Positions 35,695 through 44,109 of a stretch of DNA of 64,000 nt are shown one piece after another. Origin of the DNA: Pseudooceanicola spongiae (lineage in GTDB: Bacteria; Pseudomonadota; Alphaproteobacteria; Rhodobacterales; Rhodobacteraceae); the NCBI RefSeq assembly GCF_014899185.1, contig NZ_CP045201.1:3573501-3637500 (forward strand), read 5' to 3'. The position numbers and the translations under genes were made by a program. A model generated the notes under the pieces. The model saw only the letters and a list, made by a program, of their open reading frames with translations, had not been told where the DNA came from and did not search any database. Within the stretch, counting starts at the first letter, position 1; the number at the start of each line of letters is the position of its first letter.

Positions 35695-36600
35695 TCAGCC
35701 GATGTCCTCCATTGGAACAAGGGCGCCGCGGCGGGTCACCACCTTGCCGGCCACGGCATGGCCGGCGGCGATGGCATGGGGCAGCGGGCTTCCGGTTGCC
35801 AGAGCGGCGAGGCAAGCGCCATTGAAGCTGTCCCCGGCACCGGTCGTGTCGACAGGCGTCACGCGGCCAAGGTCCCCAAATTCGTGCGTCTGTCGGTCAT
35901 GCAGGGCAAGGATCTCGCCGCCGCCGTTCTTGACGATGACCGTATCCGCTCCGAGGGCGGCGTATCGCGTCAGCGTTGCGCCGGGTGTCGCATCCCCAAA
36001 GCAGGCATGCTCGTCATCGAAGCTTGGCAGAATGACCGTGGCGGCACGGGCGGCTTGCGTGAGCACCTCTGCTGCCGTGTCGAGGTCTTCCCACAGGGCC
36101 GGGCGGATGTTCGGATCGAGTGAGACGGTGACTCCTTCGGCCCGCCGCCGCGCCATGACCTGGATCAGCCGCTGCCGTCCTTCAGGCGGCAGGATCGCAA
36201 GCGTTATGCCCGAGACGTGGATCACCTGCGCATCAAGAGTCATGGTCTCGAGCTGTTGCAGATCATCGGCCAGGGTCCGGGCGGCCGACGCACTGCGCCA
36301 GTAGGCGAAGCTGCGCTCGCCCTTGTCCAGCGATATGGCATAAAGGCCCACGGAGCGGGTTGGGTGGATCTGGATACGGTCCGTCTCGATCCCGTTCGCT
36401 TGCAGAAAGTCAGGGATGCGCGCGGAAAAGGGATCGCGCCCGATACAGGTGCCATAGGCCACCTGCCAGCTGCCGGGCAAGCAGGCGCGCGCGTACCACG
36501 CGGTGTTCAGCGTGTCGCCCGCGATGCCCATCCGCCAGAGGTCATCCCCCGCGCCGGACAGCTCCAGCATGCATTCACCAATGGACAGGAACCGGCTCAT
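35695..36600 (-). CDS. kdgK: 2-dehydro-3-deoxygluconokinase (PfkB family)
   Basis: A 301-residue ribokinase/PfkB-fold sugar kinase. The N-terminus (FLSIGECMLELSG), GIAGDTLNTAWYA, and the C-terminal signature VDTTGAGDSFNGA with the catalytic Asp (about residue 256) match KDG kinases. It converts 2-keto-3-deoxygluconate to KDPG in the cytoplasm. It is the last gene of uxuA-uxuB-kdgK on the minus strand, overlapping uxuB in an ATGA, so the operon runs from hexuronate products to KDPG. The aldolase that splits KDPG is not in the window. Confidence 0.9.
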   Translation of the reverse strand: MSRFLSIGECMLELSGAGDDLWRMGIAGDTLNTAWYARACLPGSWQVAYGTCIGRDPFSARIPDFLQANGIETDRIQIHPTRSVGLYAISLDKGERSFAYWRSASAARTLADDLQQLETMTLDAQVIHVSGITLAILPPEGRQRLIQVMARRRAEGVTVSLDPNIRPALWEDLDTAAEVLTQAARAATVILPSFDDEHACFGDATPGATLTRYAALGADTVIVKNGGGEILALHDRQTHEFGDLGRVTPVDTTGAGDSFNGACLAALATGSPLPHAIAAGHAVAGKVVTRRGALVPMEDIG

Positions 36601-38048
36601 GTTGCCTCTCTGGCGATGACGTCGATCATGGGCTCGAACAACATTTCGGCTAGGATGCCTTCAACCGTGGTCCAGAACGCCATGTCGGCAGACAGGGCCG
36701 CCGGGATGAAGGACGCCGCACGCAGGGCCGTGACGATCGCGTCCGCCTCCTTGCCCTCGGCCATGGTGCGCAGTTCCTTGGCGCGCGGATCGCGCAGCTC
36801 GTAGGGCGTGCAGTCATGCGTCGCCATCGAGATATGCCGTGCCCATGCCGCAGTGGCGAAGGCAAAGGGGCGGATATCCACGCCGCGGGTCCGGGCGTCT
36901 TCGACCGCGGCAAAGATGCGTTGCGGCATTTTCTCGGACCCATCCATCGCGATCTGGAAGGTCTCATGCGCGATGCCTGGGTTCTCGAACCGCGCGGCGA
37001 GCGCTGCCGCATAAGCAGCAAGATCAATGCCCGGAATTGCTGGCAGGGTCGCGGCGGCGGCGGCCAAATGTCGGTGCACCAATGCGGCCAGAGGCGCATG
37101 GGCCATCACGTCACGCACGAGCGGCAACCCGGCATGAAAGCCTGCATAGGCCAGCATGGAGTGCGCGCCGTTCAGCATCCGCAGCTTCATCGCCTCGAAG
37201 GCCGGGACATCCTTCGTGAAGATCACGCCAGCGGCTTCCCATGCGGGACGCCCGAGCGGAAAATTGTCCTCGACGACCCATTGCACGAAGCGCTCGGTCT
37301 CGACTGCGGCATGGTCCTCGGTGCCGGTCAGGGCCTGTGCCTCGGCAAGGGTGGCGTCCGTCGCGGCGGGCGTGATGCGGTCCACCATGGTCGAGGGGAA
37401 GGCCACAGTCGCGGCGATCCAGTCCGCCAGCGCCGGGTCGACCTTGCGGGCAAAGTCCACCACTGCACCGCGCAACAGGGTGCCGTTTTCCGGCAGGTTG
37501 TCACAACACAGCACGGTGAACGGCGCGAGGCCGGCCGCATGACGGCGGCGCAGCGCTTCGGTCAGCAGGCCCAGCACGCCTTGGGGCGCCTGCGGGTTTG
37601 CCAGATCAGCCGCCACGGCGGGGTGCTTTGGATCGCAGCCGAGGGTGGCGCGGTTCAGGCCGTAGGCCTTTTCCGTGACTGTCAGCGAAACGATCTTCGT
37701 GCCCTCGGCGGCCATGGCGTGCAGGGTGGGCTCGGGATCTCCGGCAGAGCAGATCGCATCGGCGATAGACCCGATCACGCGGGCGCTAGAGCCTTCGGCC
37801 CCTTTTTCGATCAGGGTGAACAGGCCGTTTTGCGGGGCCAGTTCTTGCGAGGCCTTGGGCGAGCGGAGCGATACCCCGAGGATGCGCCAGTCACCGCCCC
37901 CGGCGGTCAGCGCGAGATCGGTGAGCGCCGCCTGGTGCGCCTTGTGAAAGGCGCCGAGGCCGAGGTGAACAATCCCCACGCCATGACCCGCAGGGTCATA
38001 GCCGGGGTGCAGGGCGTCGGGCACCTGCGCAATCGAGGTCAGTCGCAT
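36597..38048 (-). CDS. uxuB: D-mannonate oxidoreductase / fructuronate reductase (mannitol dehydrogenase family)
   Basis: The product is 483 residues, the usual length of the polyol/mannitol dehydrogenase family. Landmarks are HLGLGAFHKAHQAAL near the N-terminus (nucleotide-binding region), VEDNFPLGRPAWEAAGV and MLNGAHSMLAYAGF with the conserved K/N/H-type active-site residues. Next to uxuA and kdgK it is most likely UxuB, which reduces D-fructuronate to D-mannonate with NADH. Mannitol or tagaturonate activity cannot be excluded by motif alone, but the operon favours UxuB. Confidence 0.88.
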   Translation of the reverse strand: MRLTSIAQVPDALHPGYDPAGHGVGIVHLGLGAFHKAHQAALTDLALTAGGGDWRILGVSLRSPKASQELAPQNGLFTLIEKGAEGSSARVIGSIADAICSAGDPEPTLHAMAAEGTKIVSLTVTEKAYGLNRATLGCDPKHPAVAADLANPQAPQGVLGLLTEALRRRHAAGLAPFTVLCCDNLPENGTLLRGAVVDFARKVDPALADWIAATVAFPSTMVDRITPAATDATLAEAQALTGTEDHAAVETERFVQWVVEDNFPLGRPAWEAAGVIFTKDVPAFEAMKLRMLNGAHSMLAYAGFHAGLPLVRDVMAHAPLAALVHRHLAAAAATLPAIPGIDLAAYAAALAARFENPGIAHETFQIAMDGSEKMPQRIFAAVEDARTRGVDIRPFAFATAAWARHISMATHDCTPYELRDPRAKELRTMAEGKEADAIVTALRAASFIPAALSADMAFWTTVEGILAEMLFEPMIDVIAREAT

Positions 38049-38049
38049 T

Positions 38050-39264
38050 TCAGGCGCCTGCGATCAGCGGGTGCTGAAACGCACGGTAAAGCCCGCGCAG
38101 CTCCGCCAGCCCTTTCAGGCGCCCAATGGCCGGATAGCCCGGCTGGGCCTCGCGGCCGATGTCATCAAGGATGTCCTGACCGTGGTCCGGGCGAAAGGGA
38201 ATCGACCAGTCCGCACGCCCCTCGGTCTTGCGGCGGGCTTCCTCGGCAACAACAGCCGCCACCATGGCCACCATGTCGGTGTGGCCAGAGAGGTGCTCGT
38301 CCTCGTAGAGCGAATTCATGACCTCGGTGCCCTCGATGCTGACATTGCGCAGGTGCAGGAAATGCACGCGATCTGCCAGCGCCTTGAAGATCTCGACCGG
38401 GTTGTTGTCGGGCCGCGCCCCAAGGCTACCAGTGCACAGCGTCACGCCGTTTGATGGCAGGTCCACGGCATCAAGGATTTTCCGGTAATGCGCTTCGGTC
38501 GACATGATCCGCGGCAGGCCCAGCAGCGGGAAGGGCGGATCGTCAGGGTGGCAGCAAAGGCGCATCCCCAGATCCTCGGCCATGGGTGCGACTTCGGACA
38601 GGAAGTCGATCATGTTCGATTGCAGCTGCGCCTCCGAGATCTTGTCGTACTCGGCCAGATGCGCCTTGACGTCGTCCAGCGTGAATTTCTCGGCAGCGCC
38701 CGGAAGGCCGAAGACCACGTTGCCCGCCAACTGTTCCTTGCGCGCGTCGTCCATCCGGGCGAACCGCTCTGCCGCCTCGGCCACCACCGCATCGGGAAAG
38801 CCGTTGGCAGCATCGGGGCGTTCTAGGATGTGGATATCGAAGGCCGCAAAGTCGATCAGGTCGAAGCGCATGCAACGTGCACCGCTGGGCCGTTCCCAGG
38901 CCAGATCGGTGCGCGTCCAGTCCAGCACGGGCATGAAGTTGTAGCAGATTACGTCGATCCCGGCATCCGACAGATGCTGCATCGAAGTCTTCCAGTTGGC
39001 GATGTGGTTTTTCCAATCACCCTTCTGCTTCTTGATGTCCTCGGACACCGGCAGCGATTCCACGACGTCCCAGGTCAGGGAGGACGGGCGGCCATCCCGC
39101 CGGGTGGCGATCAGGTTCTGGCGCGCCGCAATCTCCTCGGGGGTCCAGACGGATCCGGTGGGGACGTGATGGAGCGCCGAAACCACGCCTTCAACGCCTG
39201 CCTGCATCATGTCGTCAATGCTCACGCGGTCCTGTGGACCAAACCAGCGCCAAGTCTGTCGCAT
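38050..39264 (-). CDS. uxuA: Mannonate dehydratase
   Basis: The reading frame extends to 39348, but the family N-terminus MRQTWRWFGPQDRVSIDDM and a strong GGGAGGAAA ribosome site put the start at the ATG 39264, giving 404 residues, normal for UxuA. CYNFMPVLDWTRTDL, CCHPDDPPFPLLGLPRIMST and FLHLRNVSIEG are the conserved metal- and substrate-site segments of this TIM-barrel enzyme. It dehydrates D-mannonate to 2-keto-3-deoxygluconate. First gene of its operon, divergent from the GntR regulator 148 bp away. Confidence 0.95.
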   Translation of the reverse strand: MRQTWRWFGPQDRVSIDDMMQAGVEGVVSALHHVPTGSVWTPEEIAARQNLIATRRDGRPSSLTWDVVESLPVSEDIKKQKGDWKNHIANWKTSMQHLSDAGIDVICYNFMPVLDWTRTDLAWERPSGARCMRFDLIDFAAFDIHILERPDAANGFPDAVVAEAAERFARMDDARKEQLAGNVVFGLPGAAEKFTLDDVKAHLAEYDKISEAQLQSNMIDFLSEVAPMAEDLGMRLCCHPDDPPFPLLGLPRIMSTEAHYRKILDAVDLPSNGVTLCTGSLGARPDNNPVEIFKALADRVHFLHLRNVSIEGTEVMNSLYEDEHLSGHTDMVAMVAAVVAEEARRKTEGRADWSIPFRPDHGQDILDDIGREAQPGYPAIGRLKGLAELRGLYRAFQHPLIAGA

Positions 39265-39355
39265 GGTATTTCCTCCCCTTGAGACTTCGGTCGGGCCACG
39301 CCGCAATAAAGCGAGCGCGGCGGACATTACGGCTGTGATCGATAGCATCCAATTG

Positions 39356-39380
39356 GTATGTTGACTAGTATGGAAGTATG
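39356..39380 (+). promoter_or_regulatory. Candidate GntR operator region (three GTATG repeats)
   Basis: GTATG occurs at 39356, 39368 and 39376, inside an AT-richer stretch between the divergent uxuA and gntR starts. GntR/FadR-type regulators such as UxuR bind short, partly symmetric sites of this composition. I see repeats, not a clean palindrome, so this is a candidate only. Confidence 0.35.
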
Positions 39381-39411
39381 CAGTTATGCATTTCCTCGGT
39401 AGGAGACAGAG

Positions 39412-40110
39412 ATGAGCATCGAGCTTCTGAATAGTGCGCAGATCGACTCAACGGCCCCCGTGGGGCCGCAGTTGACCCGCATTCTGCGGCTCTGCATCGT
39501 GCGCAATCAGCTTGAACCCGGCATGCGCCTGTCTGAATCCGAGATTGGGGCAACGTTCGGCCTGTCCCGCCAGCCGGTCCGCGAGGCGTTTATCAAGTTG
39601 GCTGAAGAAGGCCTGCTGGAGATTCGCCCACAACGGGGCACCTATGTGCGCAAGATCTCTCAGGAAGCCGTCATGGATGCCCGCTTCGTTCGGGAGGCCG
39701 TTGAAGCCGATATCGTCAAGGCCTGTGCCGATTGCGCCCCCGCAGGTCTGGTGCAGGAGCTGCGTGACCAGATCGCGGTGCAGAAGCGATTGGCGGATGA
39801 CCGCCCTTCGGCCTTCGTGCCGCTGGATGACGAATTCCACCGCACGCTTGCCGAGGCCGCCGGGCATCCCAATGCCTGGACGGTGATCGACGGGTTGAAA
39901 TCCCAGATGGACCGCGTCCGCCAGATGACGTCGACCAAATTCGCGCTGGCGCACCTGATTGAACAACACTCCGCCGTCGTTGACGCCATCGAAGCCGGTG
40001 ACAGCGACAAAGCGCAGAAAGCAATGCGTGGCCACCTGCAGATGATCCTGCAGGACCTGCCCGCAATCCGCGAAGCCTACCCCGATTACTTCGACGCCCC
40101 ACAGGGCTGA
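39412..40110 (+). CDS. GntR-family transcriptional regulator (FadR subfamily), hexuronate locus
   Basis: A 232-residue protein with an N-terminal winged HTH (LTRILRLCIVRNQLEPGMRL, then SESEIGATFGLSRQPVREAF with the recognition helix, and RPQRGTYVRKIS) and a C-terminal all-helical FCD domain (FVPLDDEFHRTLAEAAGHPN), where Asp and His residues usually hold a metal and the ligand. It lies between the divergent uxuA operon and the TRAP genes, so it likely represses both until a hexuronate-derived ligand binds. Functionally similar to UxuR or ExuR. Confidence 0.88.
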   Translation: MSIELLNSAQIDSTAPVGPQLTRILRLCIVRNQLEPGMRLSESEIGATFGLSRQPVREAFIKLAEEGLLEIRPQRGTYVRKISQEAVMDARFVREAVEADIVKACADCAPAGLVQELRDQIAVQKRLADDRPSAFVPLDDEFHRTLAEAAGHPNAWTVIDGLKSQMDRVRQMTSTKFALAHLIEQHSAVVDAIEAGDSDKAQKAMRGHLQMILQDLPAIREAYPDYFDAPQG

Positions 40111-40144
40111 TCGGGACCACCAAGACGATTAACGGGAGGAAACC

Positions 40145-41122
40145 ATGTTCGTCACCAAAACCCTGAAAGCCCTCATGCTCGGCGGTATCGCAGCTGCAGC
40201 TCTTTCCAGCGCAGCCTTTGCCCAAGACATGACGCTGAAGCTTGGCCACCCGGCCAACGAAGATAATATCTGGAACAAGGCGTCCGAGAAATTCGCCGAA
40301 GAGGTCGAGGCCCTTACGGAAGGCCGGATCGCGGTCGAGGTCTTCCCGAACGAGACGCTCGGCAAGGAAATGGACGTTATCAACGGCATGCAGCTTGGCA
40401 CCGCCGACATGACGATCACCGGTGAATCCCTGCAGAACTGGGCGCCGATGGCAGCCCTGCTGGCGATCCCTTACGGCTATACCTCGCTTGAGGACATGGA
40501 CGCGGTGGCCGGTGGCGAACTGGGTGACCAGATCGAACAGCAGATCATCGAAAAGGTCGGCATCCGCCCGATCGCCTATTTTGCCCGCGGCCCGCGCAAC
40601 CTGACCTCGAACCGCCCGATCAAGTCGGTTGAGGATCTCAAGGGGCTCAAGATGCGCGTCCCGAACGTGCCTCTGTTCCTGAACGTGTGGCAGGCCCTTG
40701 GCGCGAGCCCGACGCCGATGGCCTTTTCCGAGGTTTTCACCTCGCTGCAGAACGGCACCATCGATGCACAGGAAAACCCGCTGGCTCTCATCAAGTCCGC
40801 GAATTTCAACGAAGTGCAGGACTATGTGAACCAGACCCAGCACGTGCGGTCGTGGATCTACCTGACGATCTCGGAAATGGCCTGGGGCCAGATGTCCGAA
40901 GAAGATCAACAGGCCGTGATGGAAGCCGCTTCGCGCACCCAGAAATGGGAACGTGAGCAGTTCCTGGTGGAAGAAGCGCAGTTGCAGACCCAGCTCGAAG
41001 AGCTTGGCATGCAGTTCGTCGAGGTCGACAACGCTGCCTTCGCCGCCGCCGCGAAGGAGGCTGTGCTGAGTTCCGTCGCCGAGGAAATCCGCCCGCAGGT
41101 CGAGCAGCTCTTCGCTGACTGA
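40145..41122 (+). CDS. dctP: TRAP transporter solute-binding protein (DctP family)
   Basis: The 325-residue precursor has a signal peptide (about residues 1-27, ending AAFAQD) and the DctP pattern: LKLGHPANEDNIWNKASEKF, VFPNETLGKEMDVINGMQLG, RGPRNLTSNRPIKSVEDLKG, and FTSLQNGTIDAQENPLALIK. TRAP binding proteins take an organic acid in the periplasm using a conserved Arg that clamps the carboxylate. The context predicts a hexuronate such as glucuronate or galacturonate. A good GGGAGGAAA site precedes the ATG. A strong hairpin follows the stop. Confidence 0.93.
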   Translation: MFVTKTLKALMLGGIAAAALSSAAFAQDMTLKLGHPANEDNIWNKASEKFAEEVEALTEGRIAVEVFPNETLGKEMDVINGMQLGTADMTITGESLQNWAPMAALLAIPYGYTSLEDMDAVAGGELGDQIEQQIIEKVGIRPIAYFARGPRNLTSNRPIKSVEDLKGLKMRVPNVPLFLNVWQALGASPTPMAFSEVFTSLQNGTIDAQENPLALIKSANFNEVQDYVNQTQHVRSWIYLTISEMAWGQMSEEDQQAVMEAASRTQKWEREQFLVEEAQLQTQLEELGMQFVEVDNAAFAAAAKEAVLSSVAEEIRPQVEQLFAD

Positions 41123-41170
41123 TTGCCTAAAGCGGACCAGCCTTTCCCCATTGGCGGCCGCTCCACGGGG

Positions 41171-41197
41171 CCGGAGGGTTCACAGCGAACCCTCCGG
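41171..41197 (+). terminator. Hairpin between dctP and dctQ
   Basis: CCGGAGGGTTC (41171-41181) pairs perfectly over 11 bp with GAACCCTCCGG (41187-41197), with a 5-nt loop. There is no T-run, only pyrimidine-rich CCTCTTCCTG. It most likely limits read-through or protects the dctP message so that the binding protein is made in excess over the membrane subunits. Confidence 0.6.
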
Positions 41198-41227
41198 CCT
41201 CTTCCTGAAACATGAACGGGGTTTCCC

Positions 41228-41728
41228 ATGCAGCGCATCATCTGGTCTTTGACCGGCCTCGCCCGCATCGCCACGGGGATCAGCTTTGGCGTCATCATCA
41301 TCGCCGTGCTCTTGCAGCTTGCAGGGCGGTCCGACTTTATCACTTCGGTCGTCTGGACCGAAGAACTGACGCGTTTCGCGCTGCTGTACCTGGCCGCCTT
41401 TGGTATTGGGCTGAGCTATCGATCCGGCAACCTCGTGAACGTCGACATCGTGTCCGAGCTGCTGCCTGGTCGGCTGCCTTGGATTCTTCGGCTTGTCTGC
41501 GCGGTGATCACCTGTGGCTTCGGGCTGGTGCTGATCAAGGCGACCTGGTTTTACGTTTCCATCGGCGCACGGCAGACGGCACCGTCCCTGGGCGTGCGGA
41601 TGGACTGGATACATGCCTCCGTGCTGGTGGCTCTGATTTCACTCAGCCTGTTTTCCGCCCTGCGCGTGATCGGCATGTTGACCGGAACCACGGACGGCAG
41701 GCCCGAACGCCTGCAAGAGGACCAATAA
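41228..41728 (+). CDS. dctQ: TRAP transporter small permease (DctQ family)
   Basis: The product is 166 residues with four hydrophobic segments. The family motif EELTRFALLYLAAFGIGLSY (about residues 44-63) is clear, then IDIVSELLPGRLPW-like sequence and LGVRMDWIHASVLVALISLS. DctQ is the small integral membrane subunit that partners DctM in Na+-driven uptake. It lies 30 bp after the hairpin and is followed by dctM after 1 nt. Confidence 0.9.
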   Translation: MQRIIWSLTGLARIATGISFGVIIIAVLLQLAGRSDFITSVVWTEELTRFALLYLAAFGIGLSYRSGNLVNVDIVSELLPGRLPWILRLVCAVITCGFGLVLIKATWFYVSIGARQTAPSLGVRMDWIHASVLVALISLSLFSALRVIGMLTGTTDGRPERLQEDQ

Positions 41729-41729
41729 T

Positions 41730-43004
41730 ATGGAACTGACGATCCTTCTGGGCTGCTTCCTTGGCGGGCTGGTCATAGGTCTGCCCGTGGCGGTGACGCT
41801 GGGCGTGTCCTCCATGGCGTACCTGCTCTATGAGGGCATGCCGCTCGTGGTGATCCCGCAAAAGATGTACGCGGGGATGGACAGCTTCGTGCTGCTCTGC
41901 ATCCCGGGCTTCATCCTCGCCGGAAACCTGATGAACGCTGGCGGTATCACATCGCGCATCGTGCGACTGGCACAGGCCATGGTTGGCTGGATGCGTGGCG
42001 GGCTGGGCCTGACCAACGTGGCCGCCTCGATGCTGTTCGGCGGCATCTCCGGCACCGCAGCCGCCGACGCGGCCTCTATCGGTGGCATGATGATCCCCGG
42101 CATGAAGAAGGCCGGATATCCAGCGGATTTCTCTGCTGCGATCACCGCCGCTTCGTCCACGGTCGGCCCGATCATCCCGCCCTCGGTCCCGATGATCATC
42201 GTCGGCACCCTGTCGGGCATCTCGGTCGGCAAGATGTTCATCGCGGGGGCCTTGCCAGGCATCATGATGGGCGTTGCCATGATGATCACCGCCTGGATCA
42301 TTGCCCGCAAGAAGAACTTCCCCAAGCAGGAATGGCAGGGCTTCGGTGAACTGGGCAGCGCGTTCCTCGGCGCATTCTGGGCCGTTGCCATGACCGCCTT
42401 CATCGTGGGCGGCCTGCTGATTGGCTTTGCCACGCCGACCGAGACGGCAATCGTTGCCTCCGTCTACGCCTTCGTCGTCGGCGCCTTCGTCTACAAGGGG
42501 CTGAAGGTTCGGGATGTCCCGCGCATCGTCATCGACAGCGCGATCTCTGCCGCGGCGATCCTCGCCCTTGTCGGGTTGGCGAATGTCTTTGGCTGGATCC
42601 TCGTGTCCGAGCGCATTCCACAGACCATCGCCAGTGGCGTGCTGTCGATCACCGACAACAAGTTCCTCGTGATCCTTCTGATCAACCTCGTGCTGCTGTT
42701 CGTCGGCATGTTCATGGAGACCATCGCCGCGCTGATCATCCTCTTCGCGCCGCTGCTTGCGCTTGCGGTCGGCGTGGGCGTCGATCCAGTGCACTTTGCC
42801 GTCTTTGCAGTGCTGAACCTGATGATCGGTCTGACCACGCCGCCCGTTGGTGTCTGCCTGTTCATCTGCGCCGACATCGGTCGCGTGTCCCTGTGGCAGG
42901 TGACCAAGGCCATCGCCCCGTTCATCCTGACCAACCTCATCGTGCTGATGCTGGTGTCCTACGTTCCATTCTTCAGCACCTGGCTGCCCTCGCTGCTCAA
43001 CTGA
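41730..43004 (+). CDS. dctM: TRAP transporter large permease (DctM family)
   Basis: This 424-residue protein has about twelve membrane segments and the DctM/GntP-like landmarks FGGISGTAAADAASIGGMMI, SSTVGPIIPPSVPMIIVGTL, and FATPTETAIVASVYAF. It is the main channel of the Na+-coupled transporter. It follows dctQ with one base between stop and start and is followed by the Zn-dehydrogenase gene after 11 bp, so dctPQM plus the dehydrogenase form one transcript. The hexuronate substrate is inferred from context. Confidence 0.95.
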   Translation: MELTILLGCFLGGLVIGLPVAVTLGVSSMAYLLYEGMPLVVIPQKMYAGMDSFVLLCIPGFILAGNLMNAGGITSRIVRLAQAMVGWMRGGLGLTNVAASMLFGGISGTAAADAASIGGMMIPGMKKAGYPADFSAAITAASSTVGPIIPPSVPMIIVGTLSGISVGKMFIAGALPGIMMGVAMMITAWIIARKKNFPKQEWQGFGELGSAFLGAFWAVAMTAFIVGGLLIGFATPTETAIVASVYAFVVGAFVYKGLKVRDVPRIVIDSAISAAAILALVGLANVFGWILVSERIPQTIASGVLSITDNKFLVILLINLVLLFVGMFMETIAALIILFAPLLALAVGVGVDPVHFAVFAVLNLMIGLTTPPVGVCLFICADIGRVSLWQVTKAIAPFILTNLIVLMLVSYVPFFSTWLPSLLN

Positions 43005-43015
43005 CAGGAGCCTCC

Positions 43016-44071
43016 ATGTCCATTCGTATCGCCCGCCTGCATGGCCAACGCGACCTGCGCGTCGAAACCCTGCCTGATCCCGAACCGGCCCCCGGCGAAG
43101 TCGTCGTGGCCATTGGCGCGGGGGGGATTTGCGGCTCGGATATCCACTACTACACCCACGGCGGCATCGGAGAGATGATCCGCGTTCAGGAGCCGATCAT
43201 CATCGGCCACGAGGCGGCCGGCACGATCACCGCCTTGGGCGAAGGCGTCGAGGGGCTGTCCGTCGGCCAGCGCGTGGCGTTGAACCCGTCGCACCCCTGC
43301 GGCAGATGTTCCTTCTGCGAAAAAGGCGCGCATCAGCACTGCCTGAACATGCGGTTCAAGGGGTCAGCCATGTTCATGCCGCACGAACAGGGCTTCTTCC
43401 GGGATCGCATCGCCATCGGGGCCGCGCAATGCTACCCCATCGCCGAGGGCGTCCCCATGGCCGAGGCCGCACTGTCCGAACCGCTTGCCGTCTGCCGCCG
43501 GGCAATCACCCGCGCGCTGGAGGTTGCGGGCACGCTTGAGGGCAAGCGCGTTCTGGTCACCGGGGCAGGCCCCATCGGCGCGCTCTGCGTCGCGCTGGCC
43601 AAGCACTTCGGCGCCTCGGAAATCGTCGTAACCGACCTTCAGGATGCGACGCTGGCCGTGGCGAAGGACGTCGGTGCCACCCGTACGGTCAACGTGGCAA
43701 CCCATGGCGCCGACCTGACGGAATACGAGGCCGAGAAGGGGTATTTCGACATCGCGTTTGAATGTTCGGCCGCGCAGCCCGCGCTGCGTTCGGCCATCCT
43801 TTGCACCCGGCCGATGGGCACCATCGTTCAGGTCGGCGTGATGGGCGATACGCCTGTCCCCTTCAATCTGCTGGTCTCGAAGGAGATCAACCTGATCGGC
43901 ACGCATCGCTTCGACAAGGAGTTCGGCCAGGCGGTCGAGCTGATCAACACGCAGGCAATGGTTCTCGCACCCATCGTCACCCACAGCCTGCCGATTGCTG
44001 ATGCCGTGATCGCGATGGAACTCGCCACCGACCGCGGCAAGGCCGTGAAGGTGCAGATCACCTTTGACTGA
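43016..44071 (+). CDS. Zinc-dependent alcohol dehydrogenase, L-idonate 5-dehydrogenase-like
   Basis: The ATG at 43016 follows ACAGGAG, giving 351 residues. A medium-chain dehydrogenase: catalytic-zinc ligands in GGICGSDIHYYTHGG and IGHEAAGTI, a structural-zinc site with four cysteines in HPCGRCSFCEKGAHQHC, and the cofactor motif GAGPIGALCVAL. The sequence reads most like L-idonate 5-dehydrogenase, which oxidises L-idonate to 5-ketogluconate. The TRAP transporter may therefore carry an aldonate as well as, or instead of, a hexuronate. A threonine or sorbitol dehydrogenase role is less likely. Confidence 0.88.
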   Translation: MSIRIARLHGQRDLRVETLPDPEPAPGEVVVAIGAGGICGSDIHYYTHGGIGEMIRVQEPIIIGHEAAGTITALGEGVEGLSVGQRVALNPSHPCGRCSFCEKGAHQHCLNMRFKGSAMFMPHEQGFFRDRIAIGAAQCYPIAEGVPMAEAALSEPLAVCRRAITRALEVAGTLEGKRVLVTGAGPIGALCVALAKHFGASEIVVTDLQDATLAVAKDVGATRTVNVATHGADLTEYEAEKGYFDIAFECSAAQPALRSAILCTRPMGTIVQVGVMGDTPVPFNLLVSKEINLIGTHRFDKEFGQAVELINTQAMVLAPIVTHSLPIADAVIAMELATDRGKAVKVQITFD

Positions 44072-44079
44072 CATCCTGC

Positions 44080-44109
44080 GGGCCGGTTGCACGAAACGTG
44101 GACCGGCCC
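44080..44109 (+). terminator. Hairpin after the idonate-type dehydrogenase gene
   Basis: GGGCCGGT (44080-44087) pairs with ACCGGCCC (44102-44109) just after the stop. No T-run follows. It is the likely end of the TRAP-dehydrogenase transcript. Confidence 0.5.
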
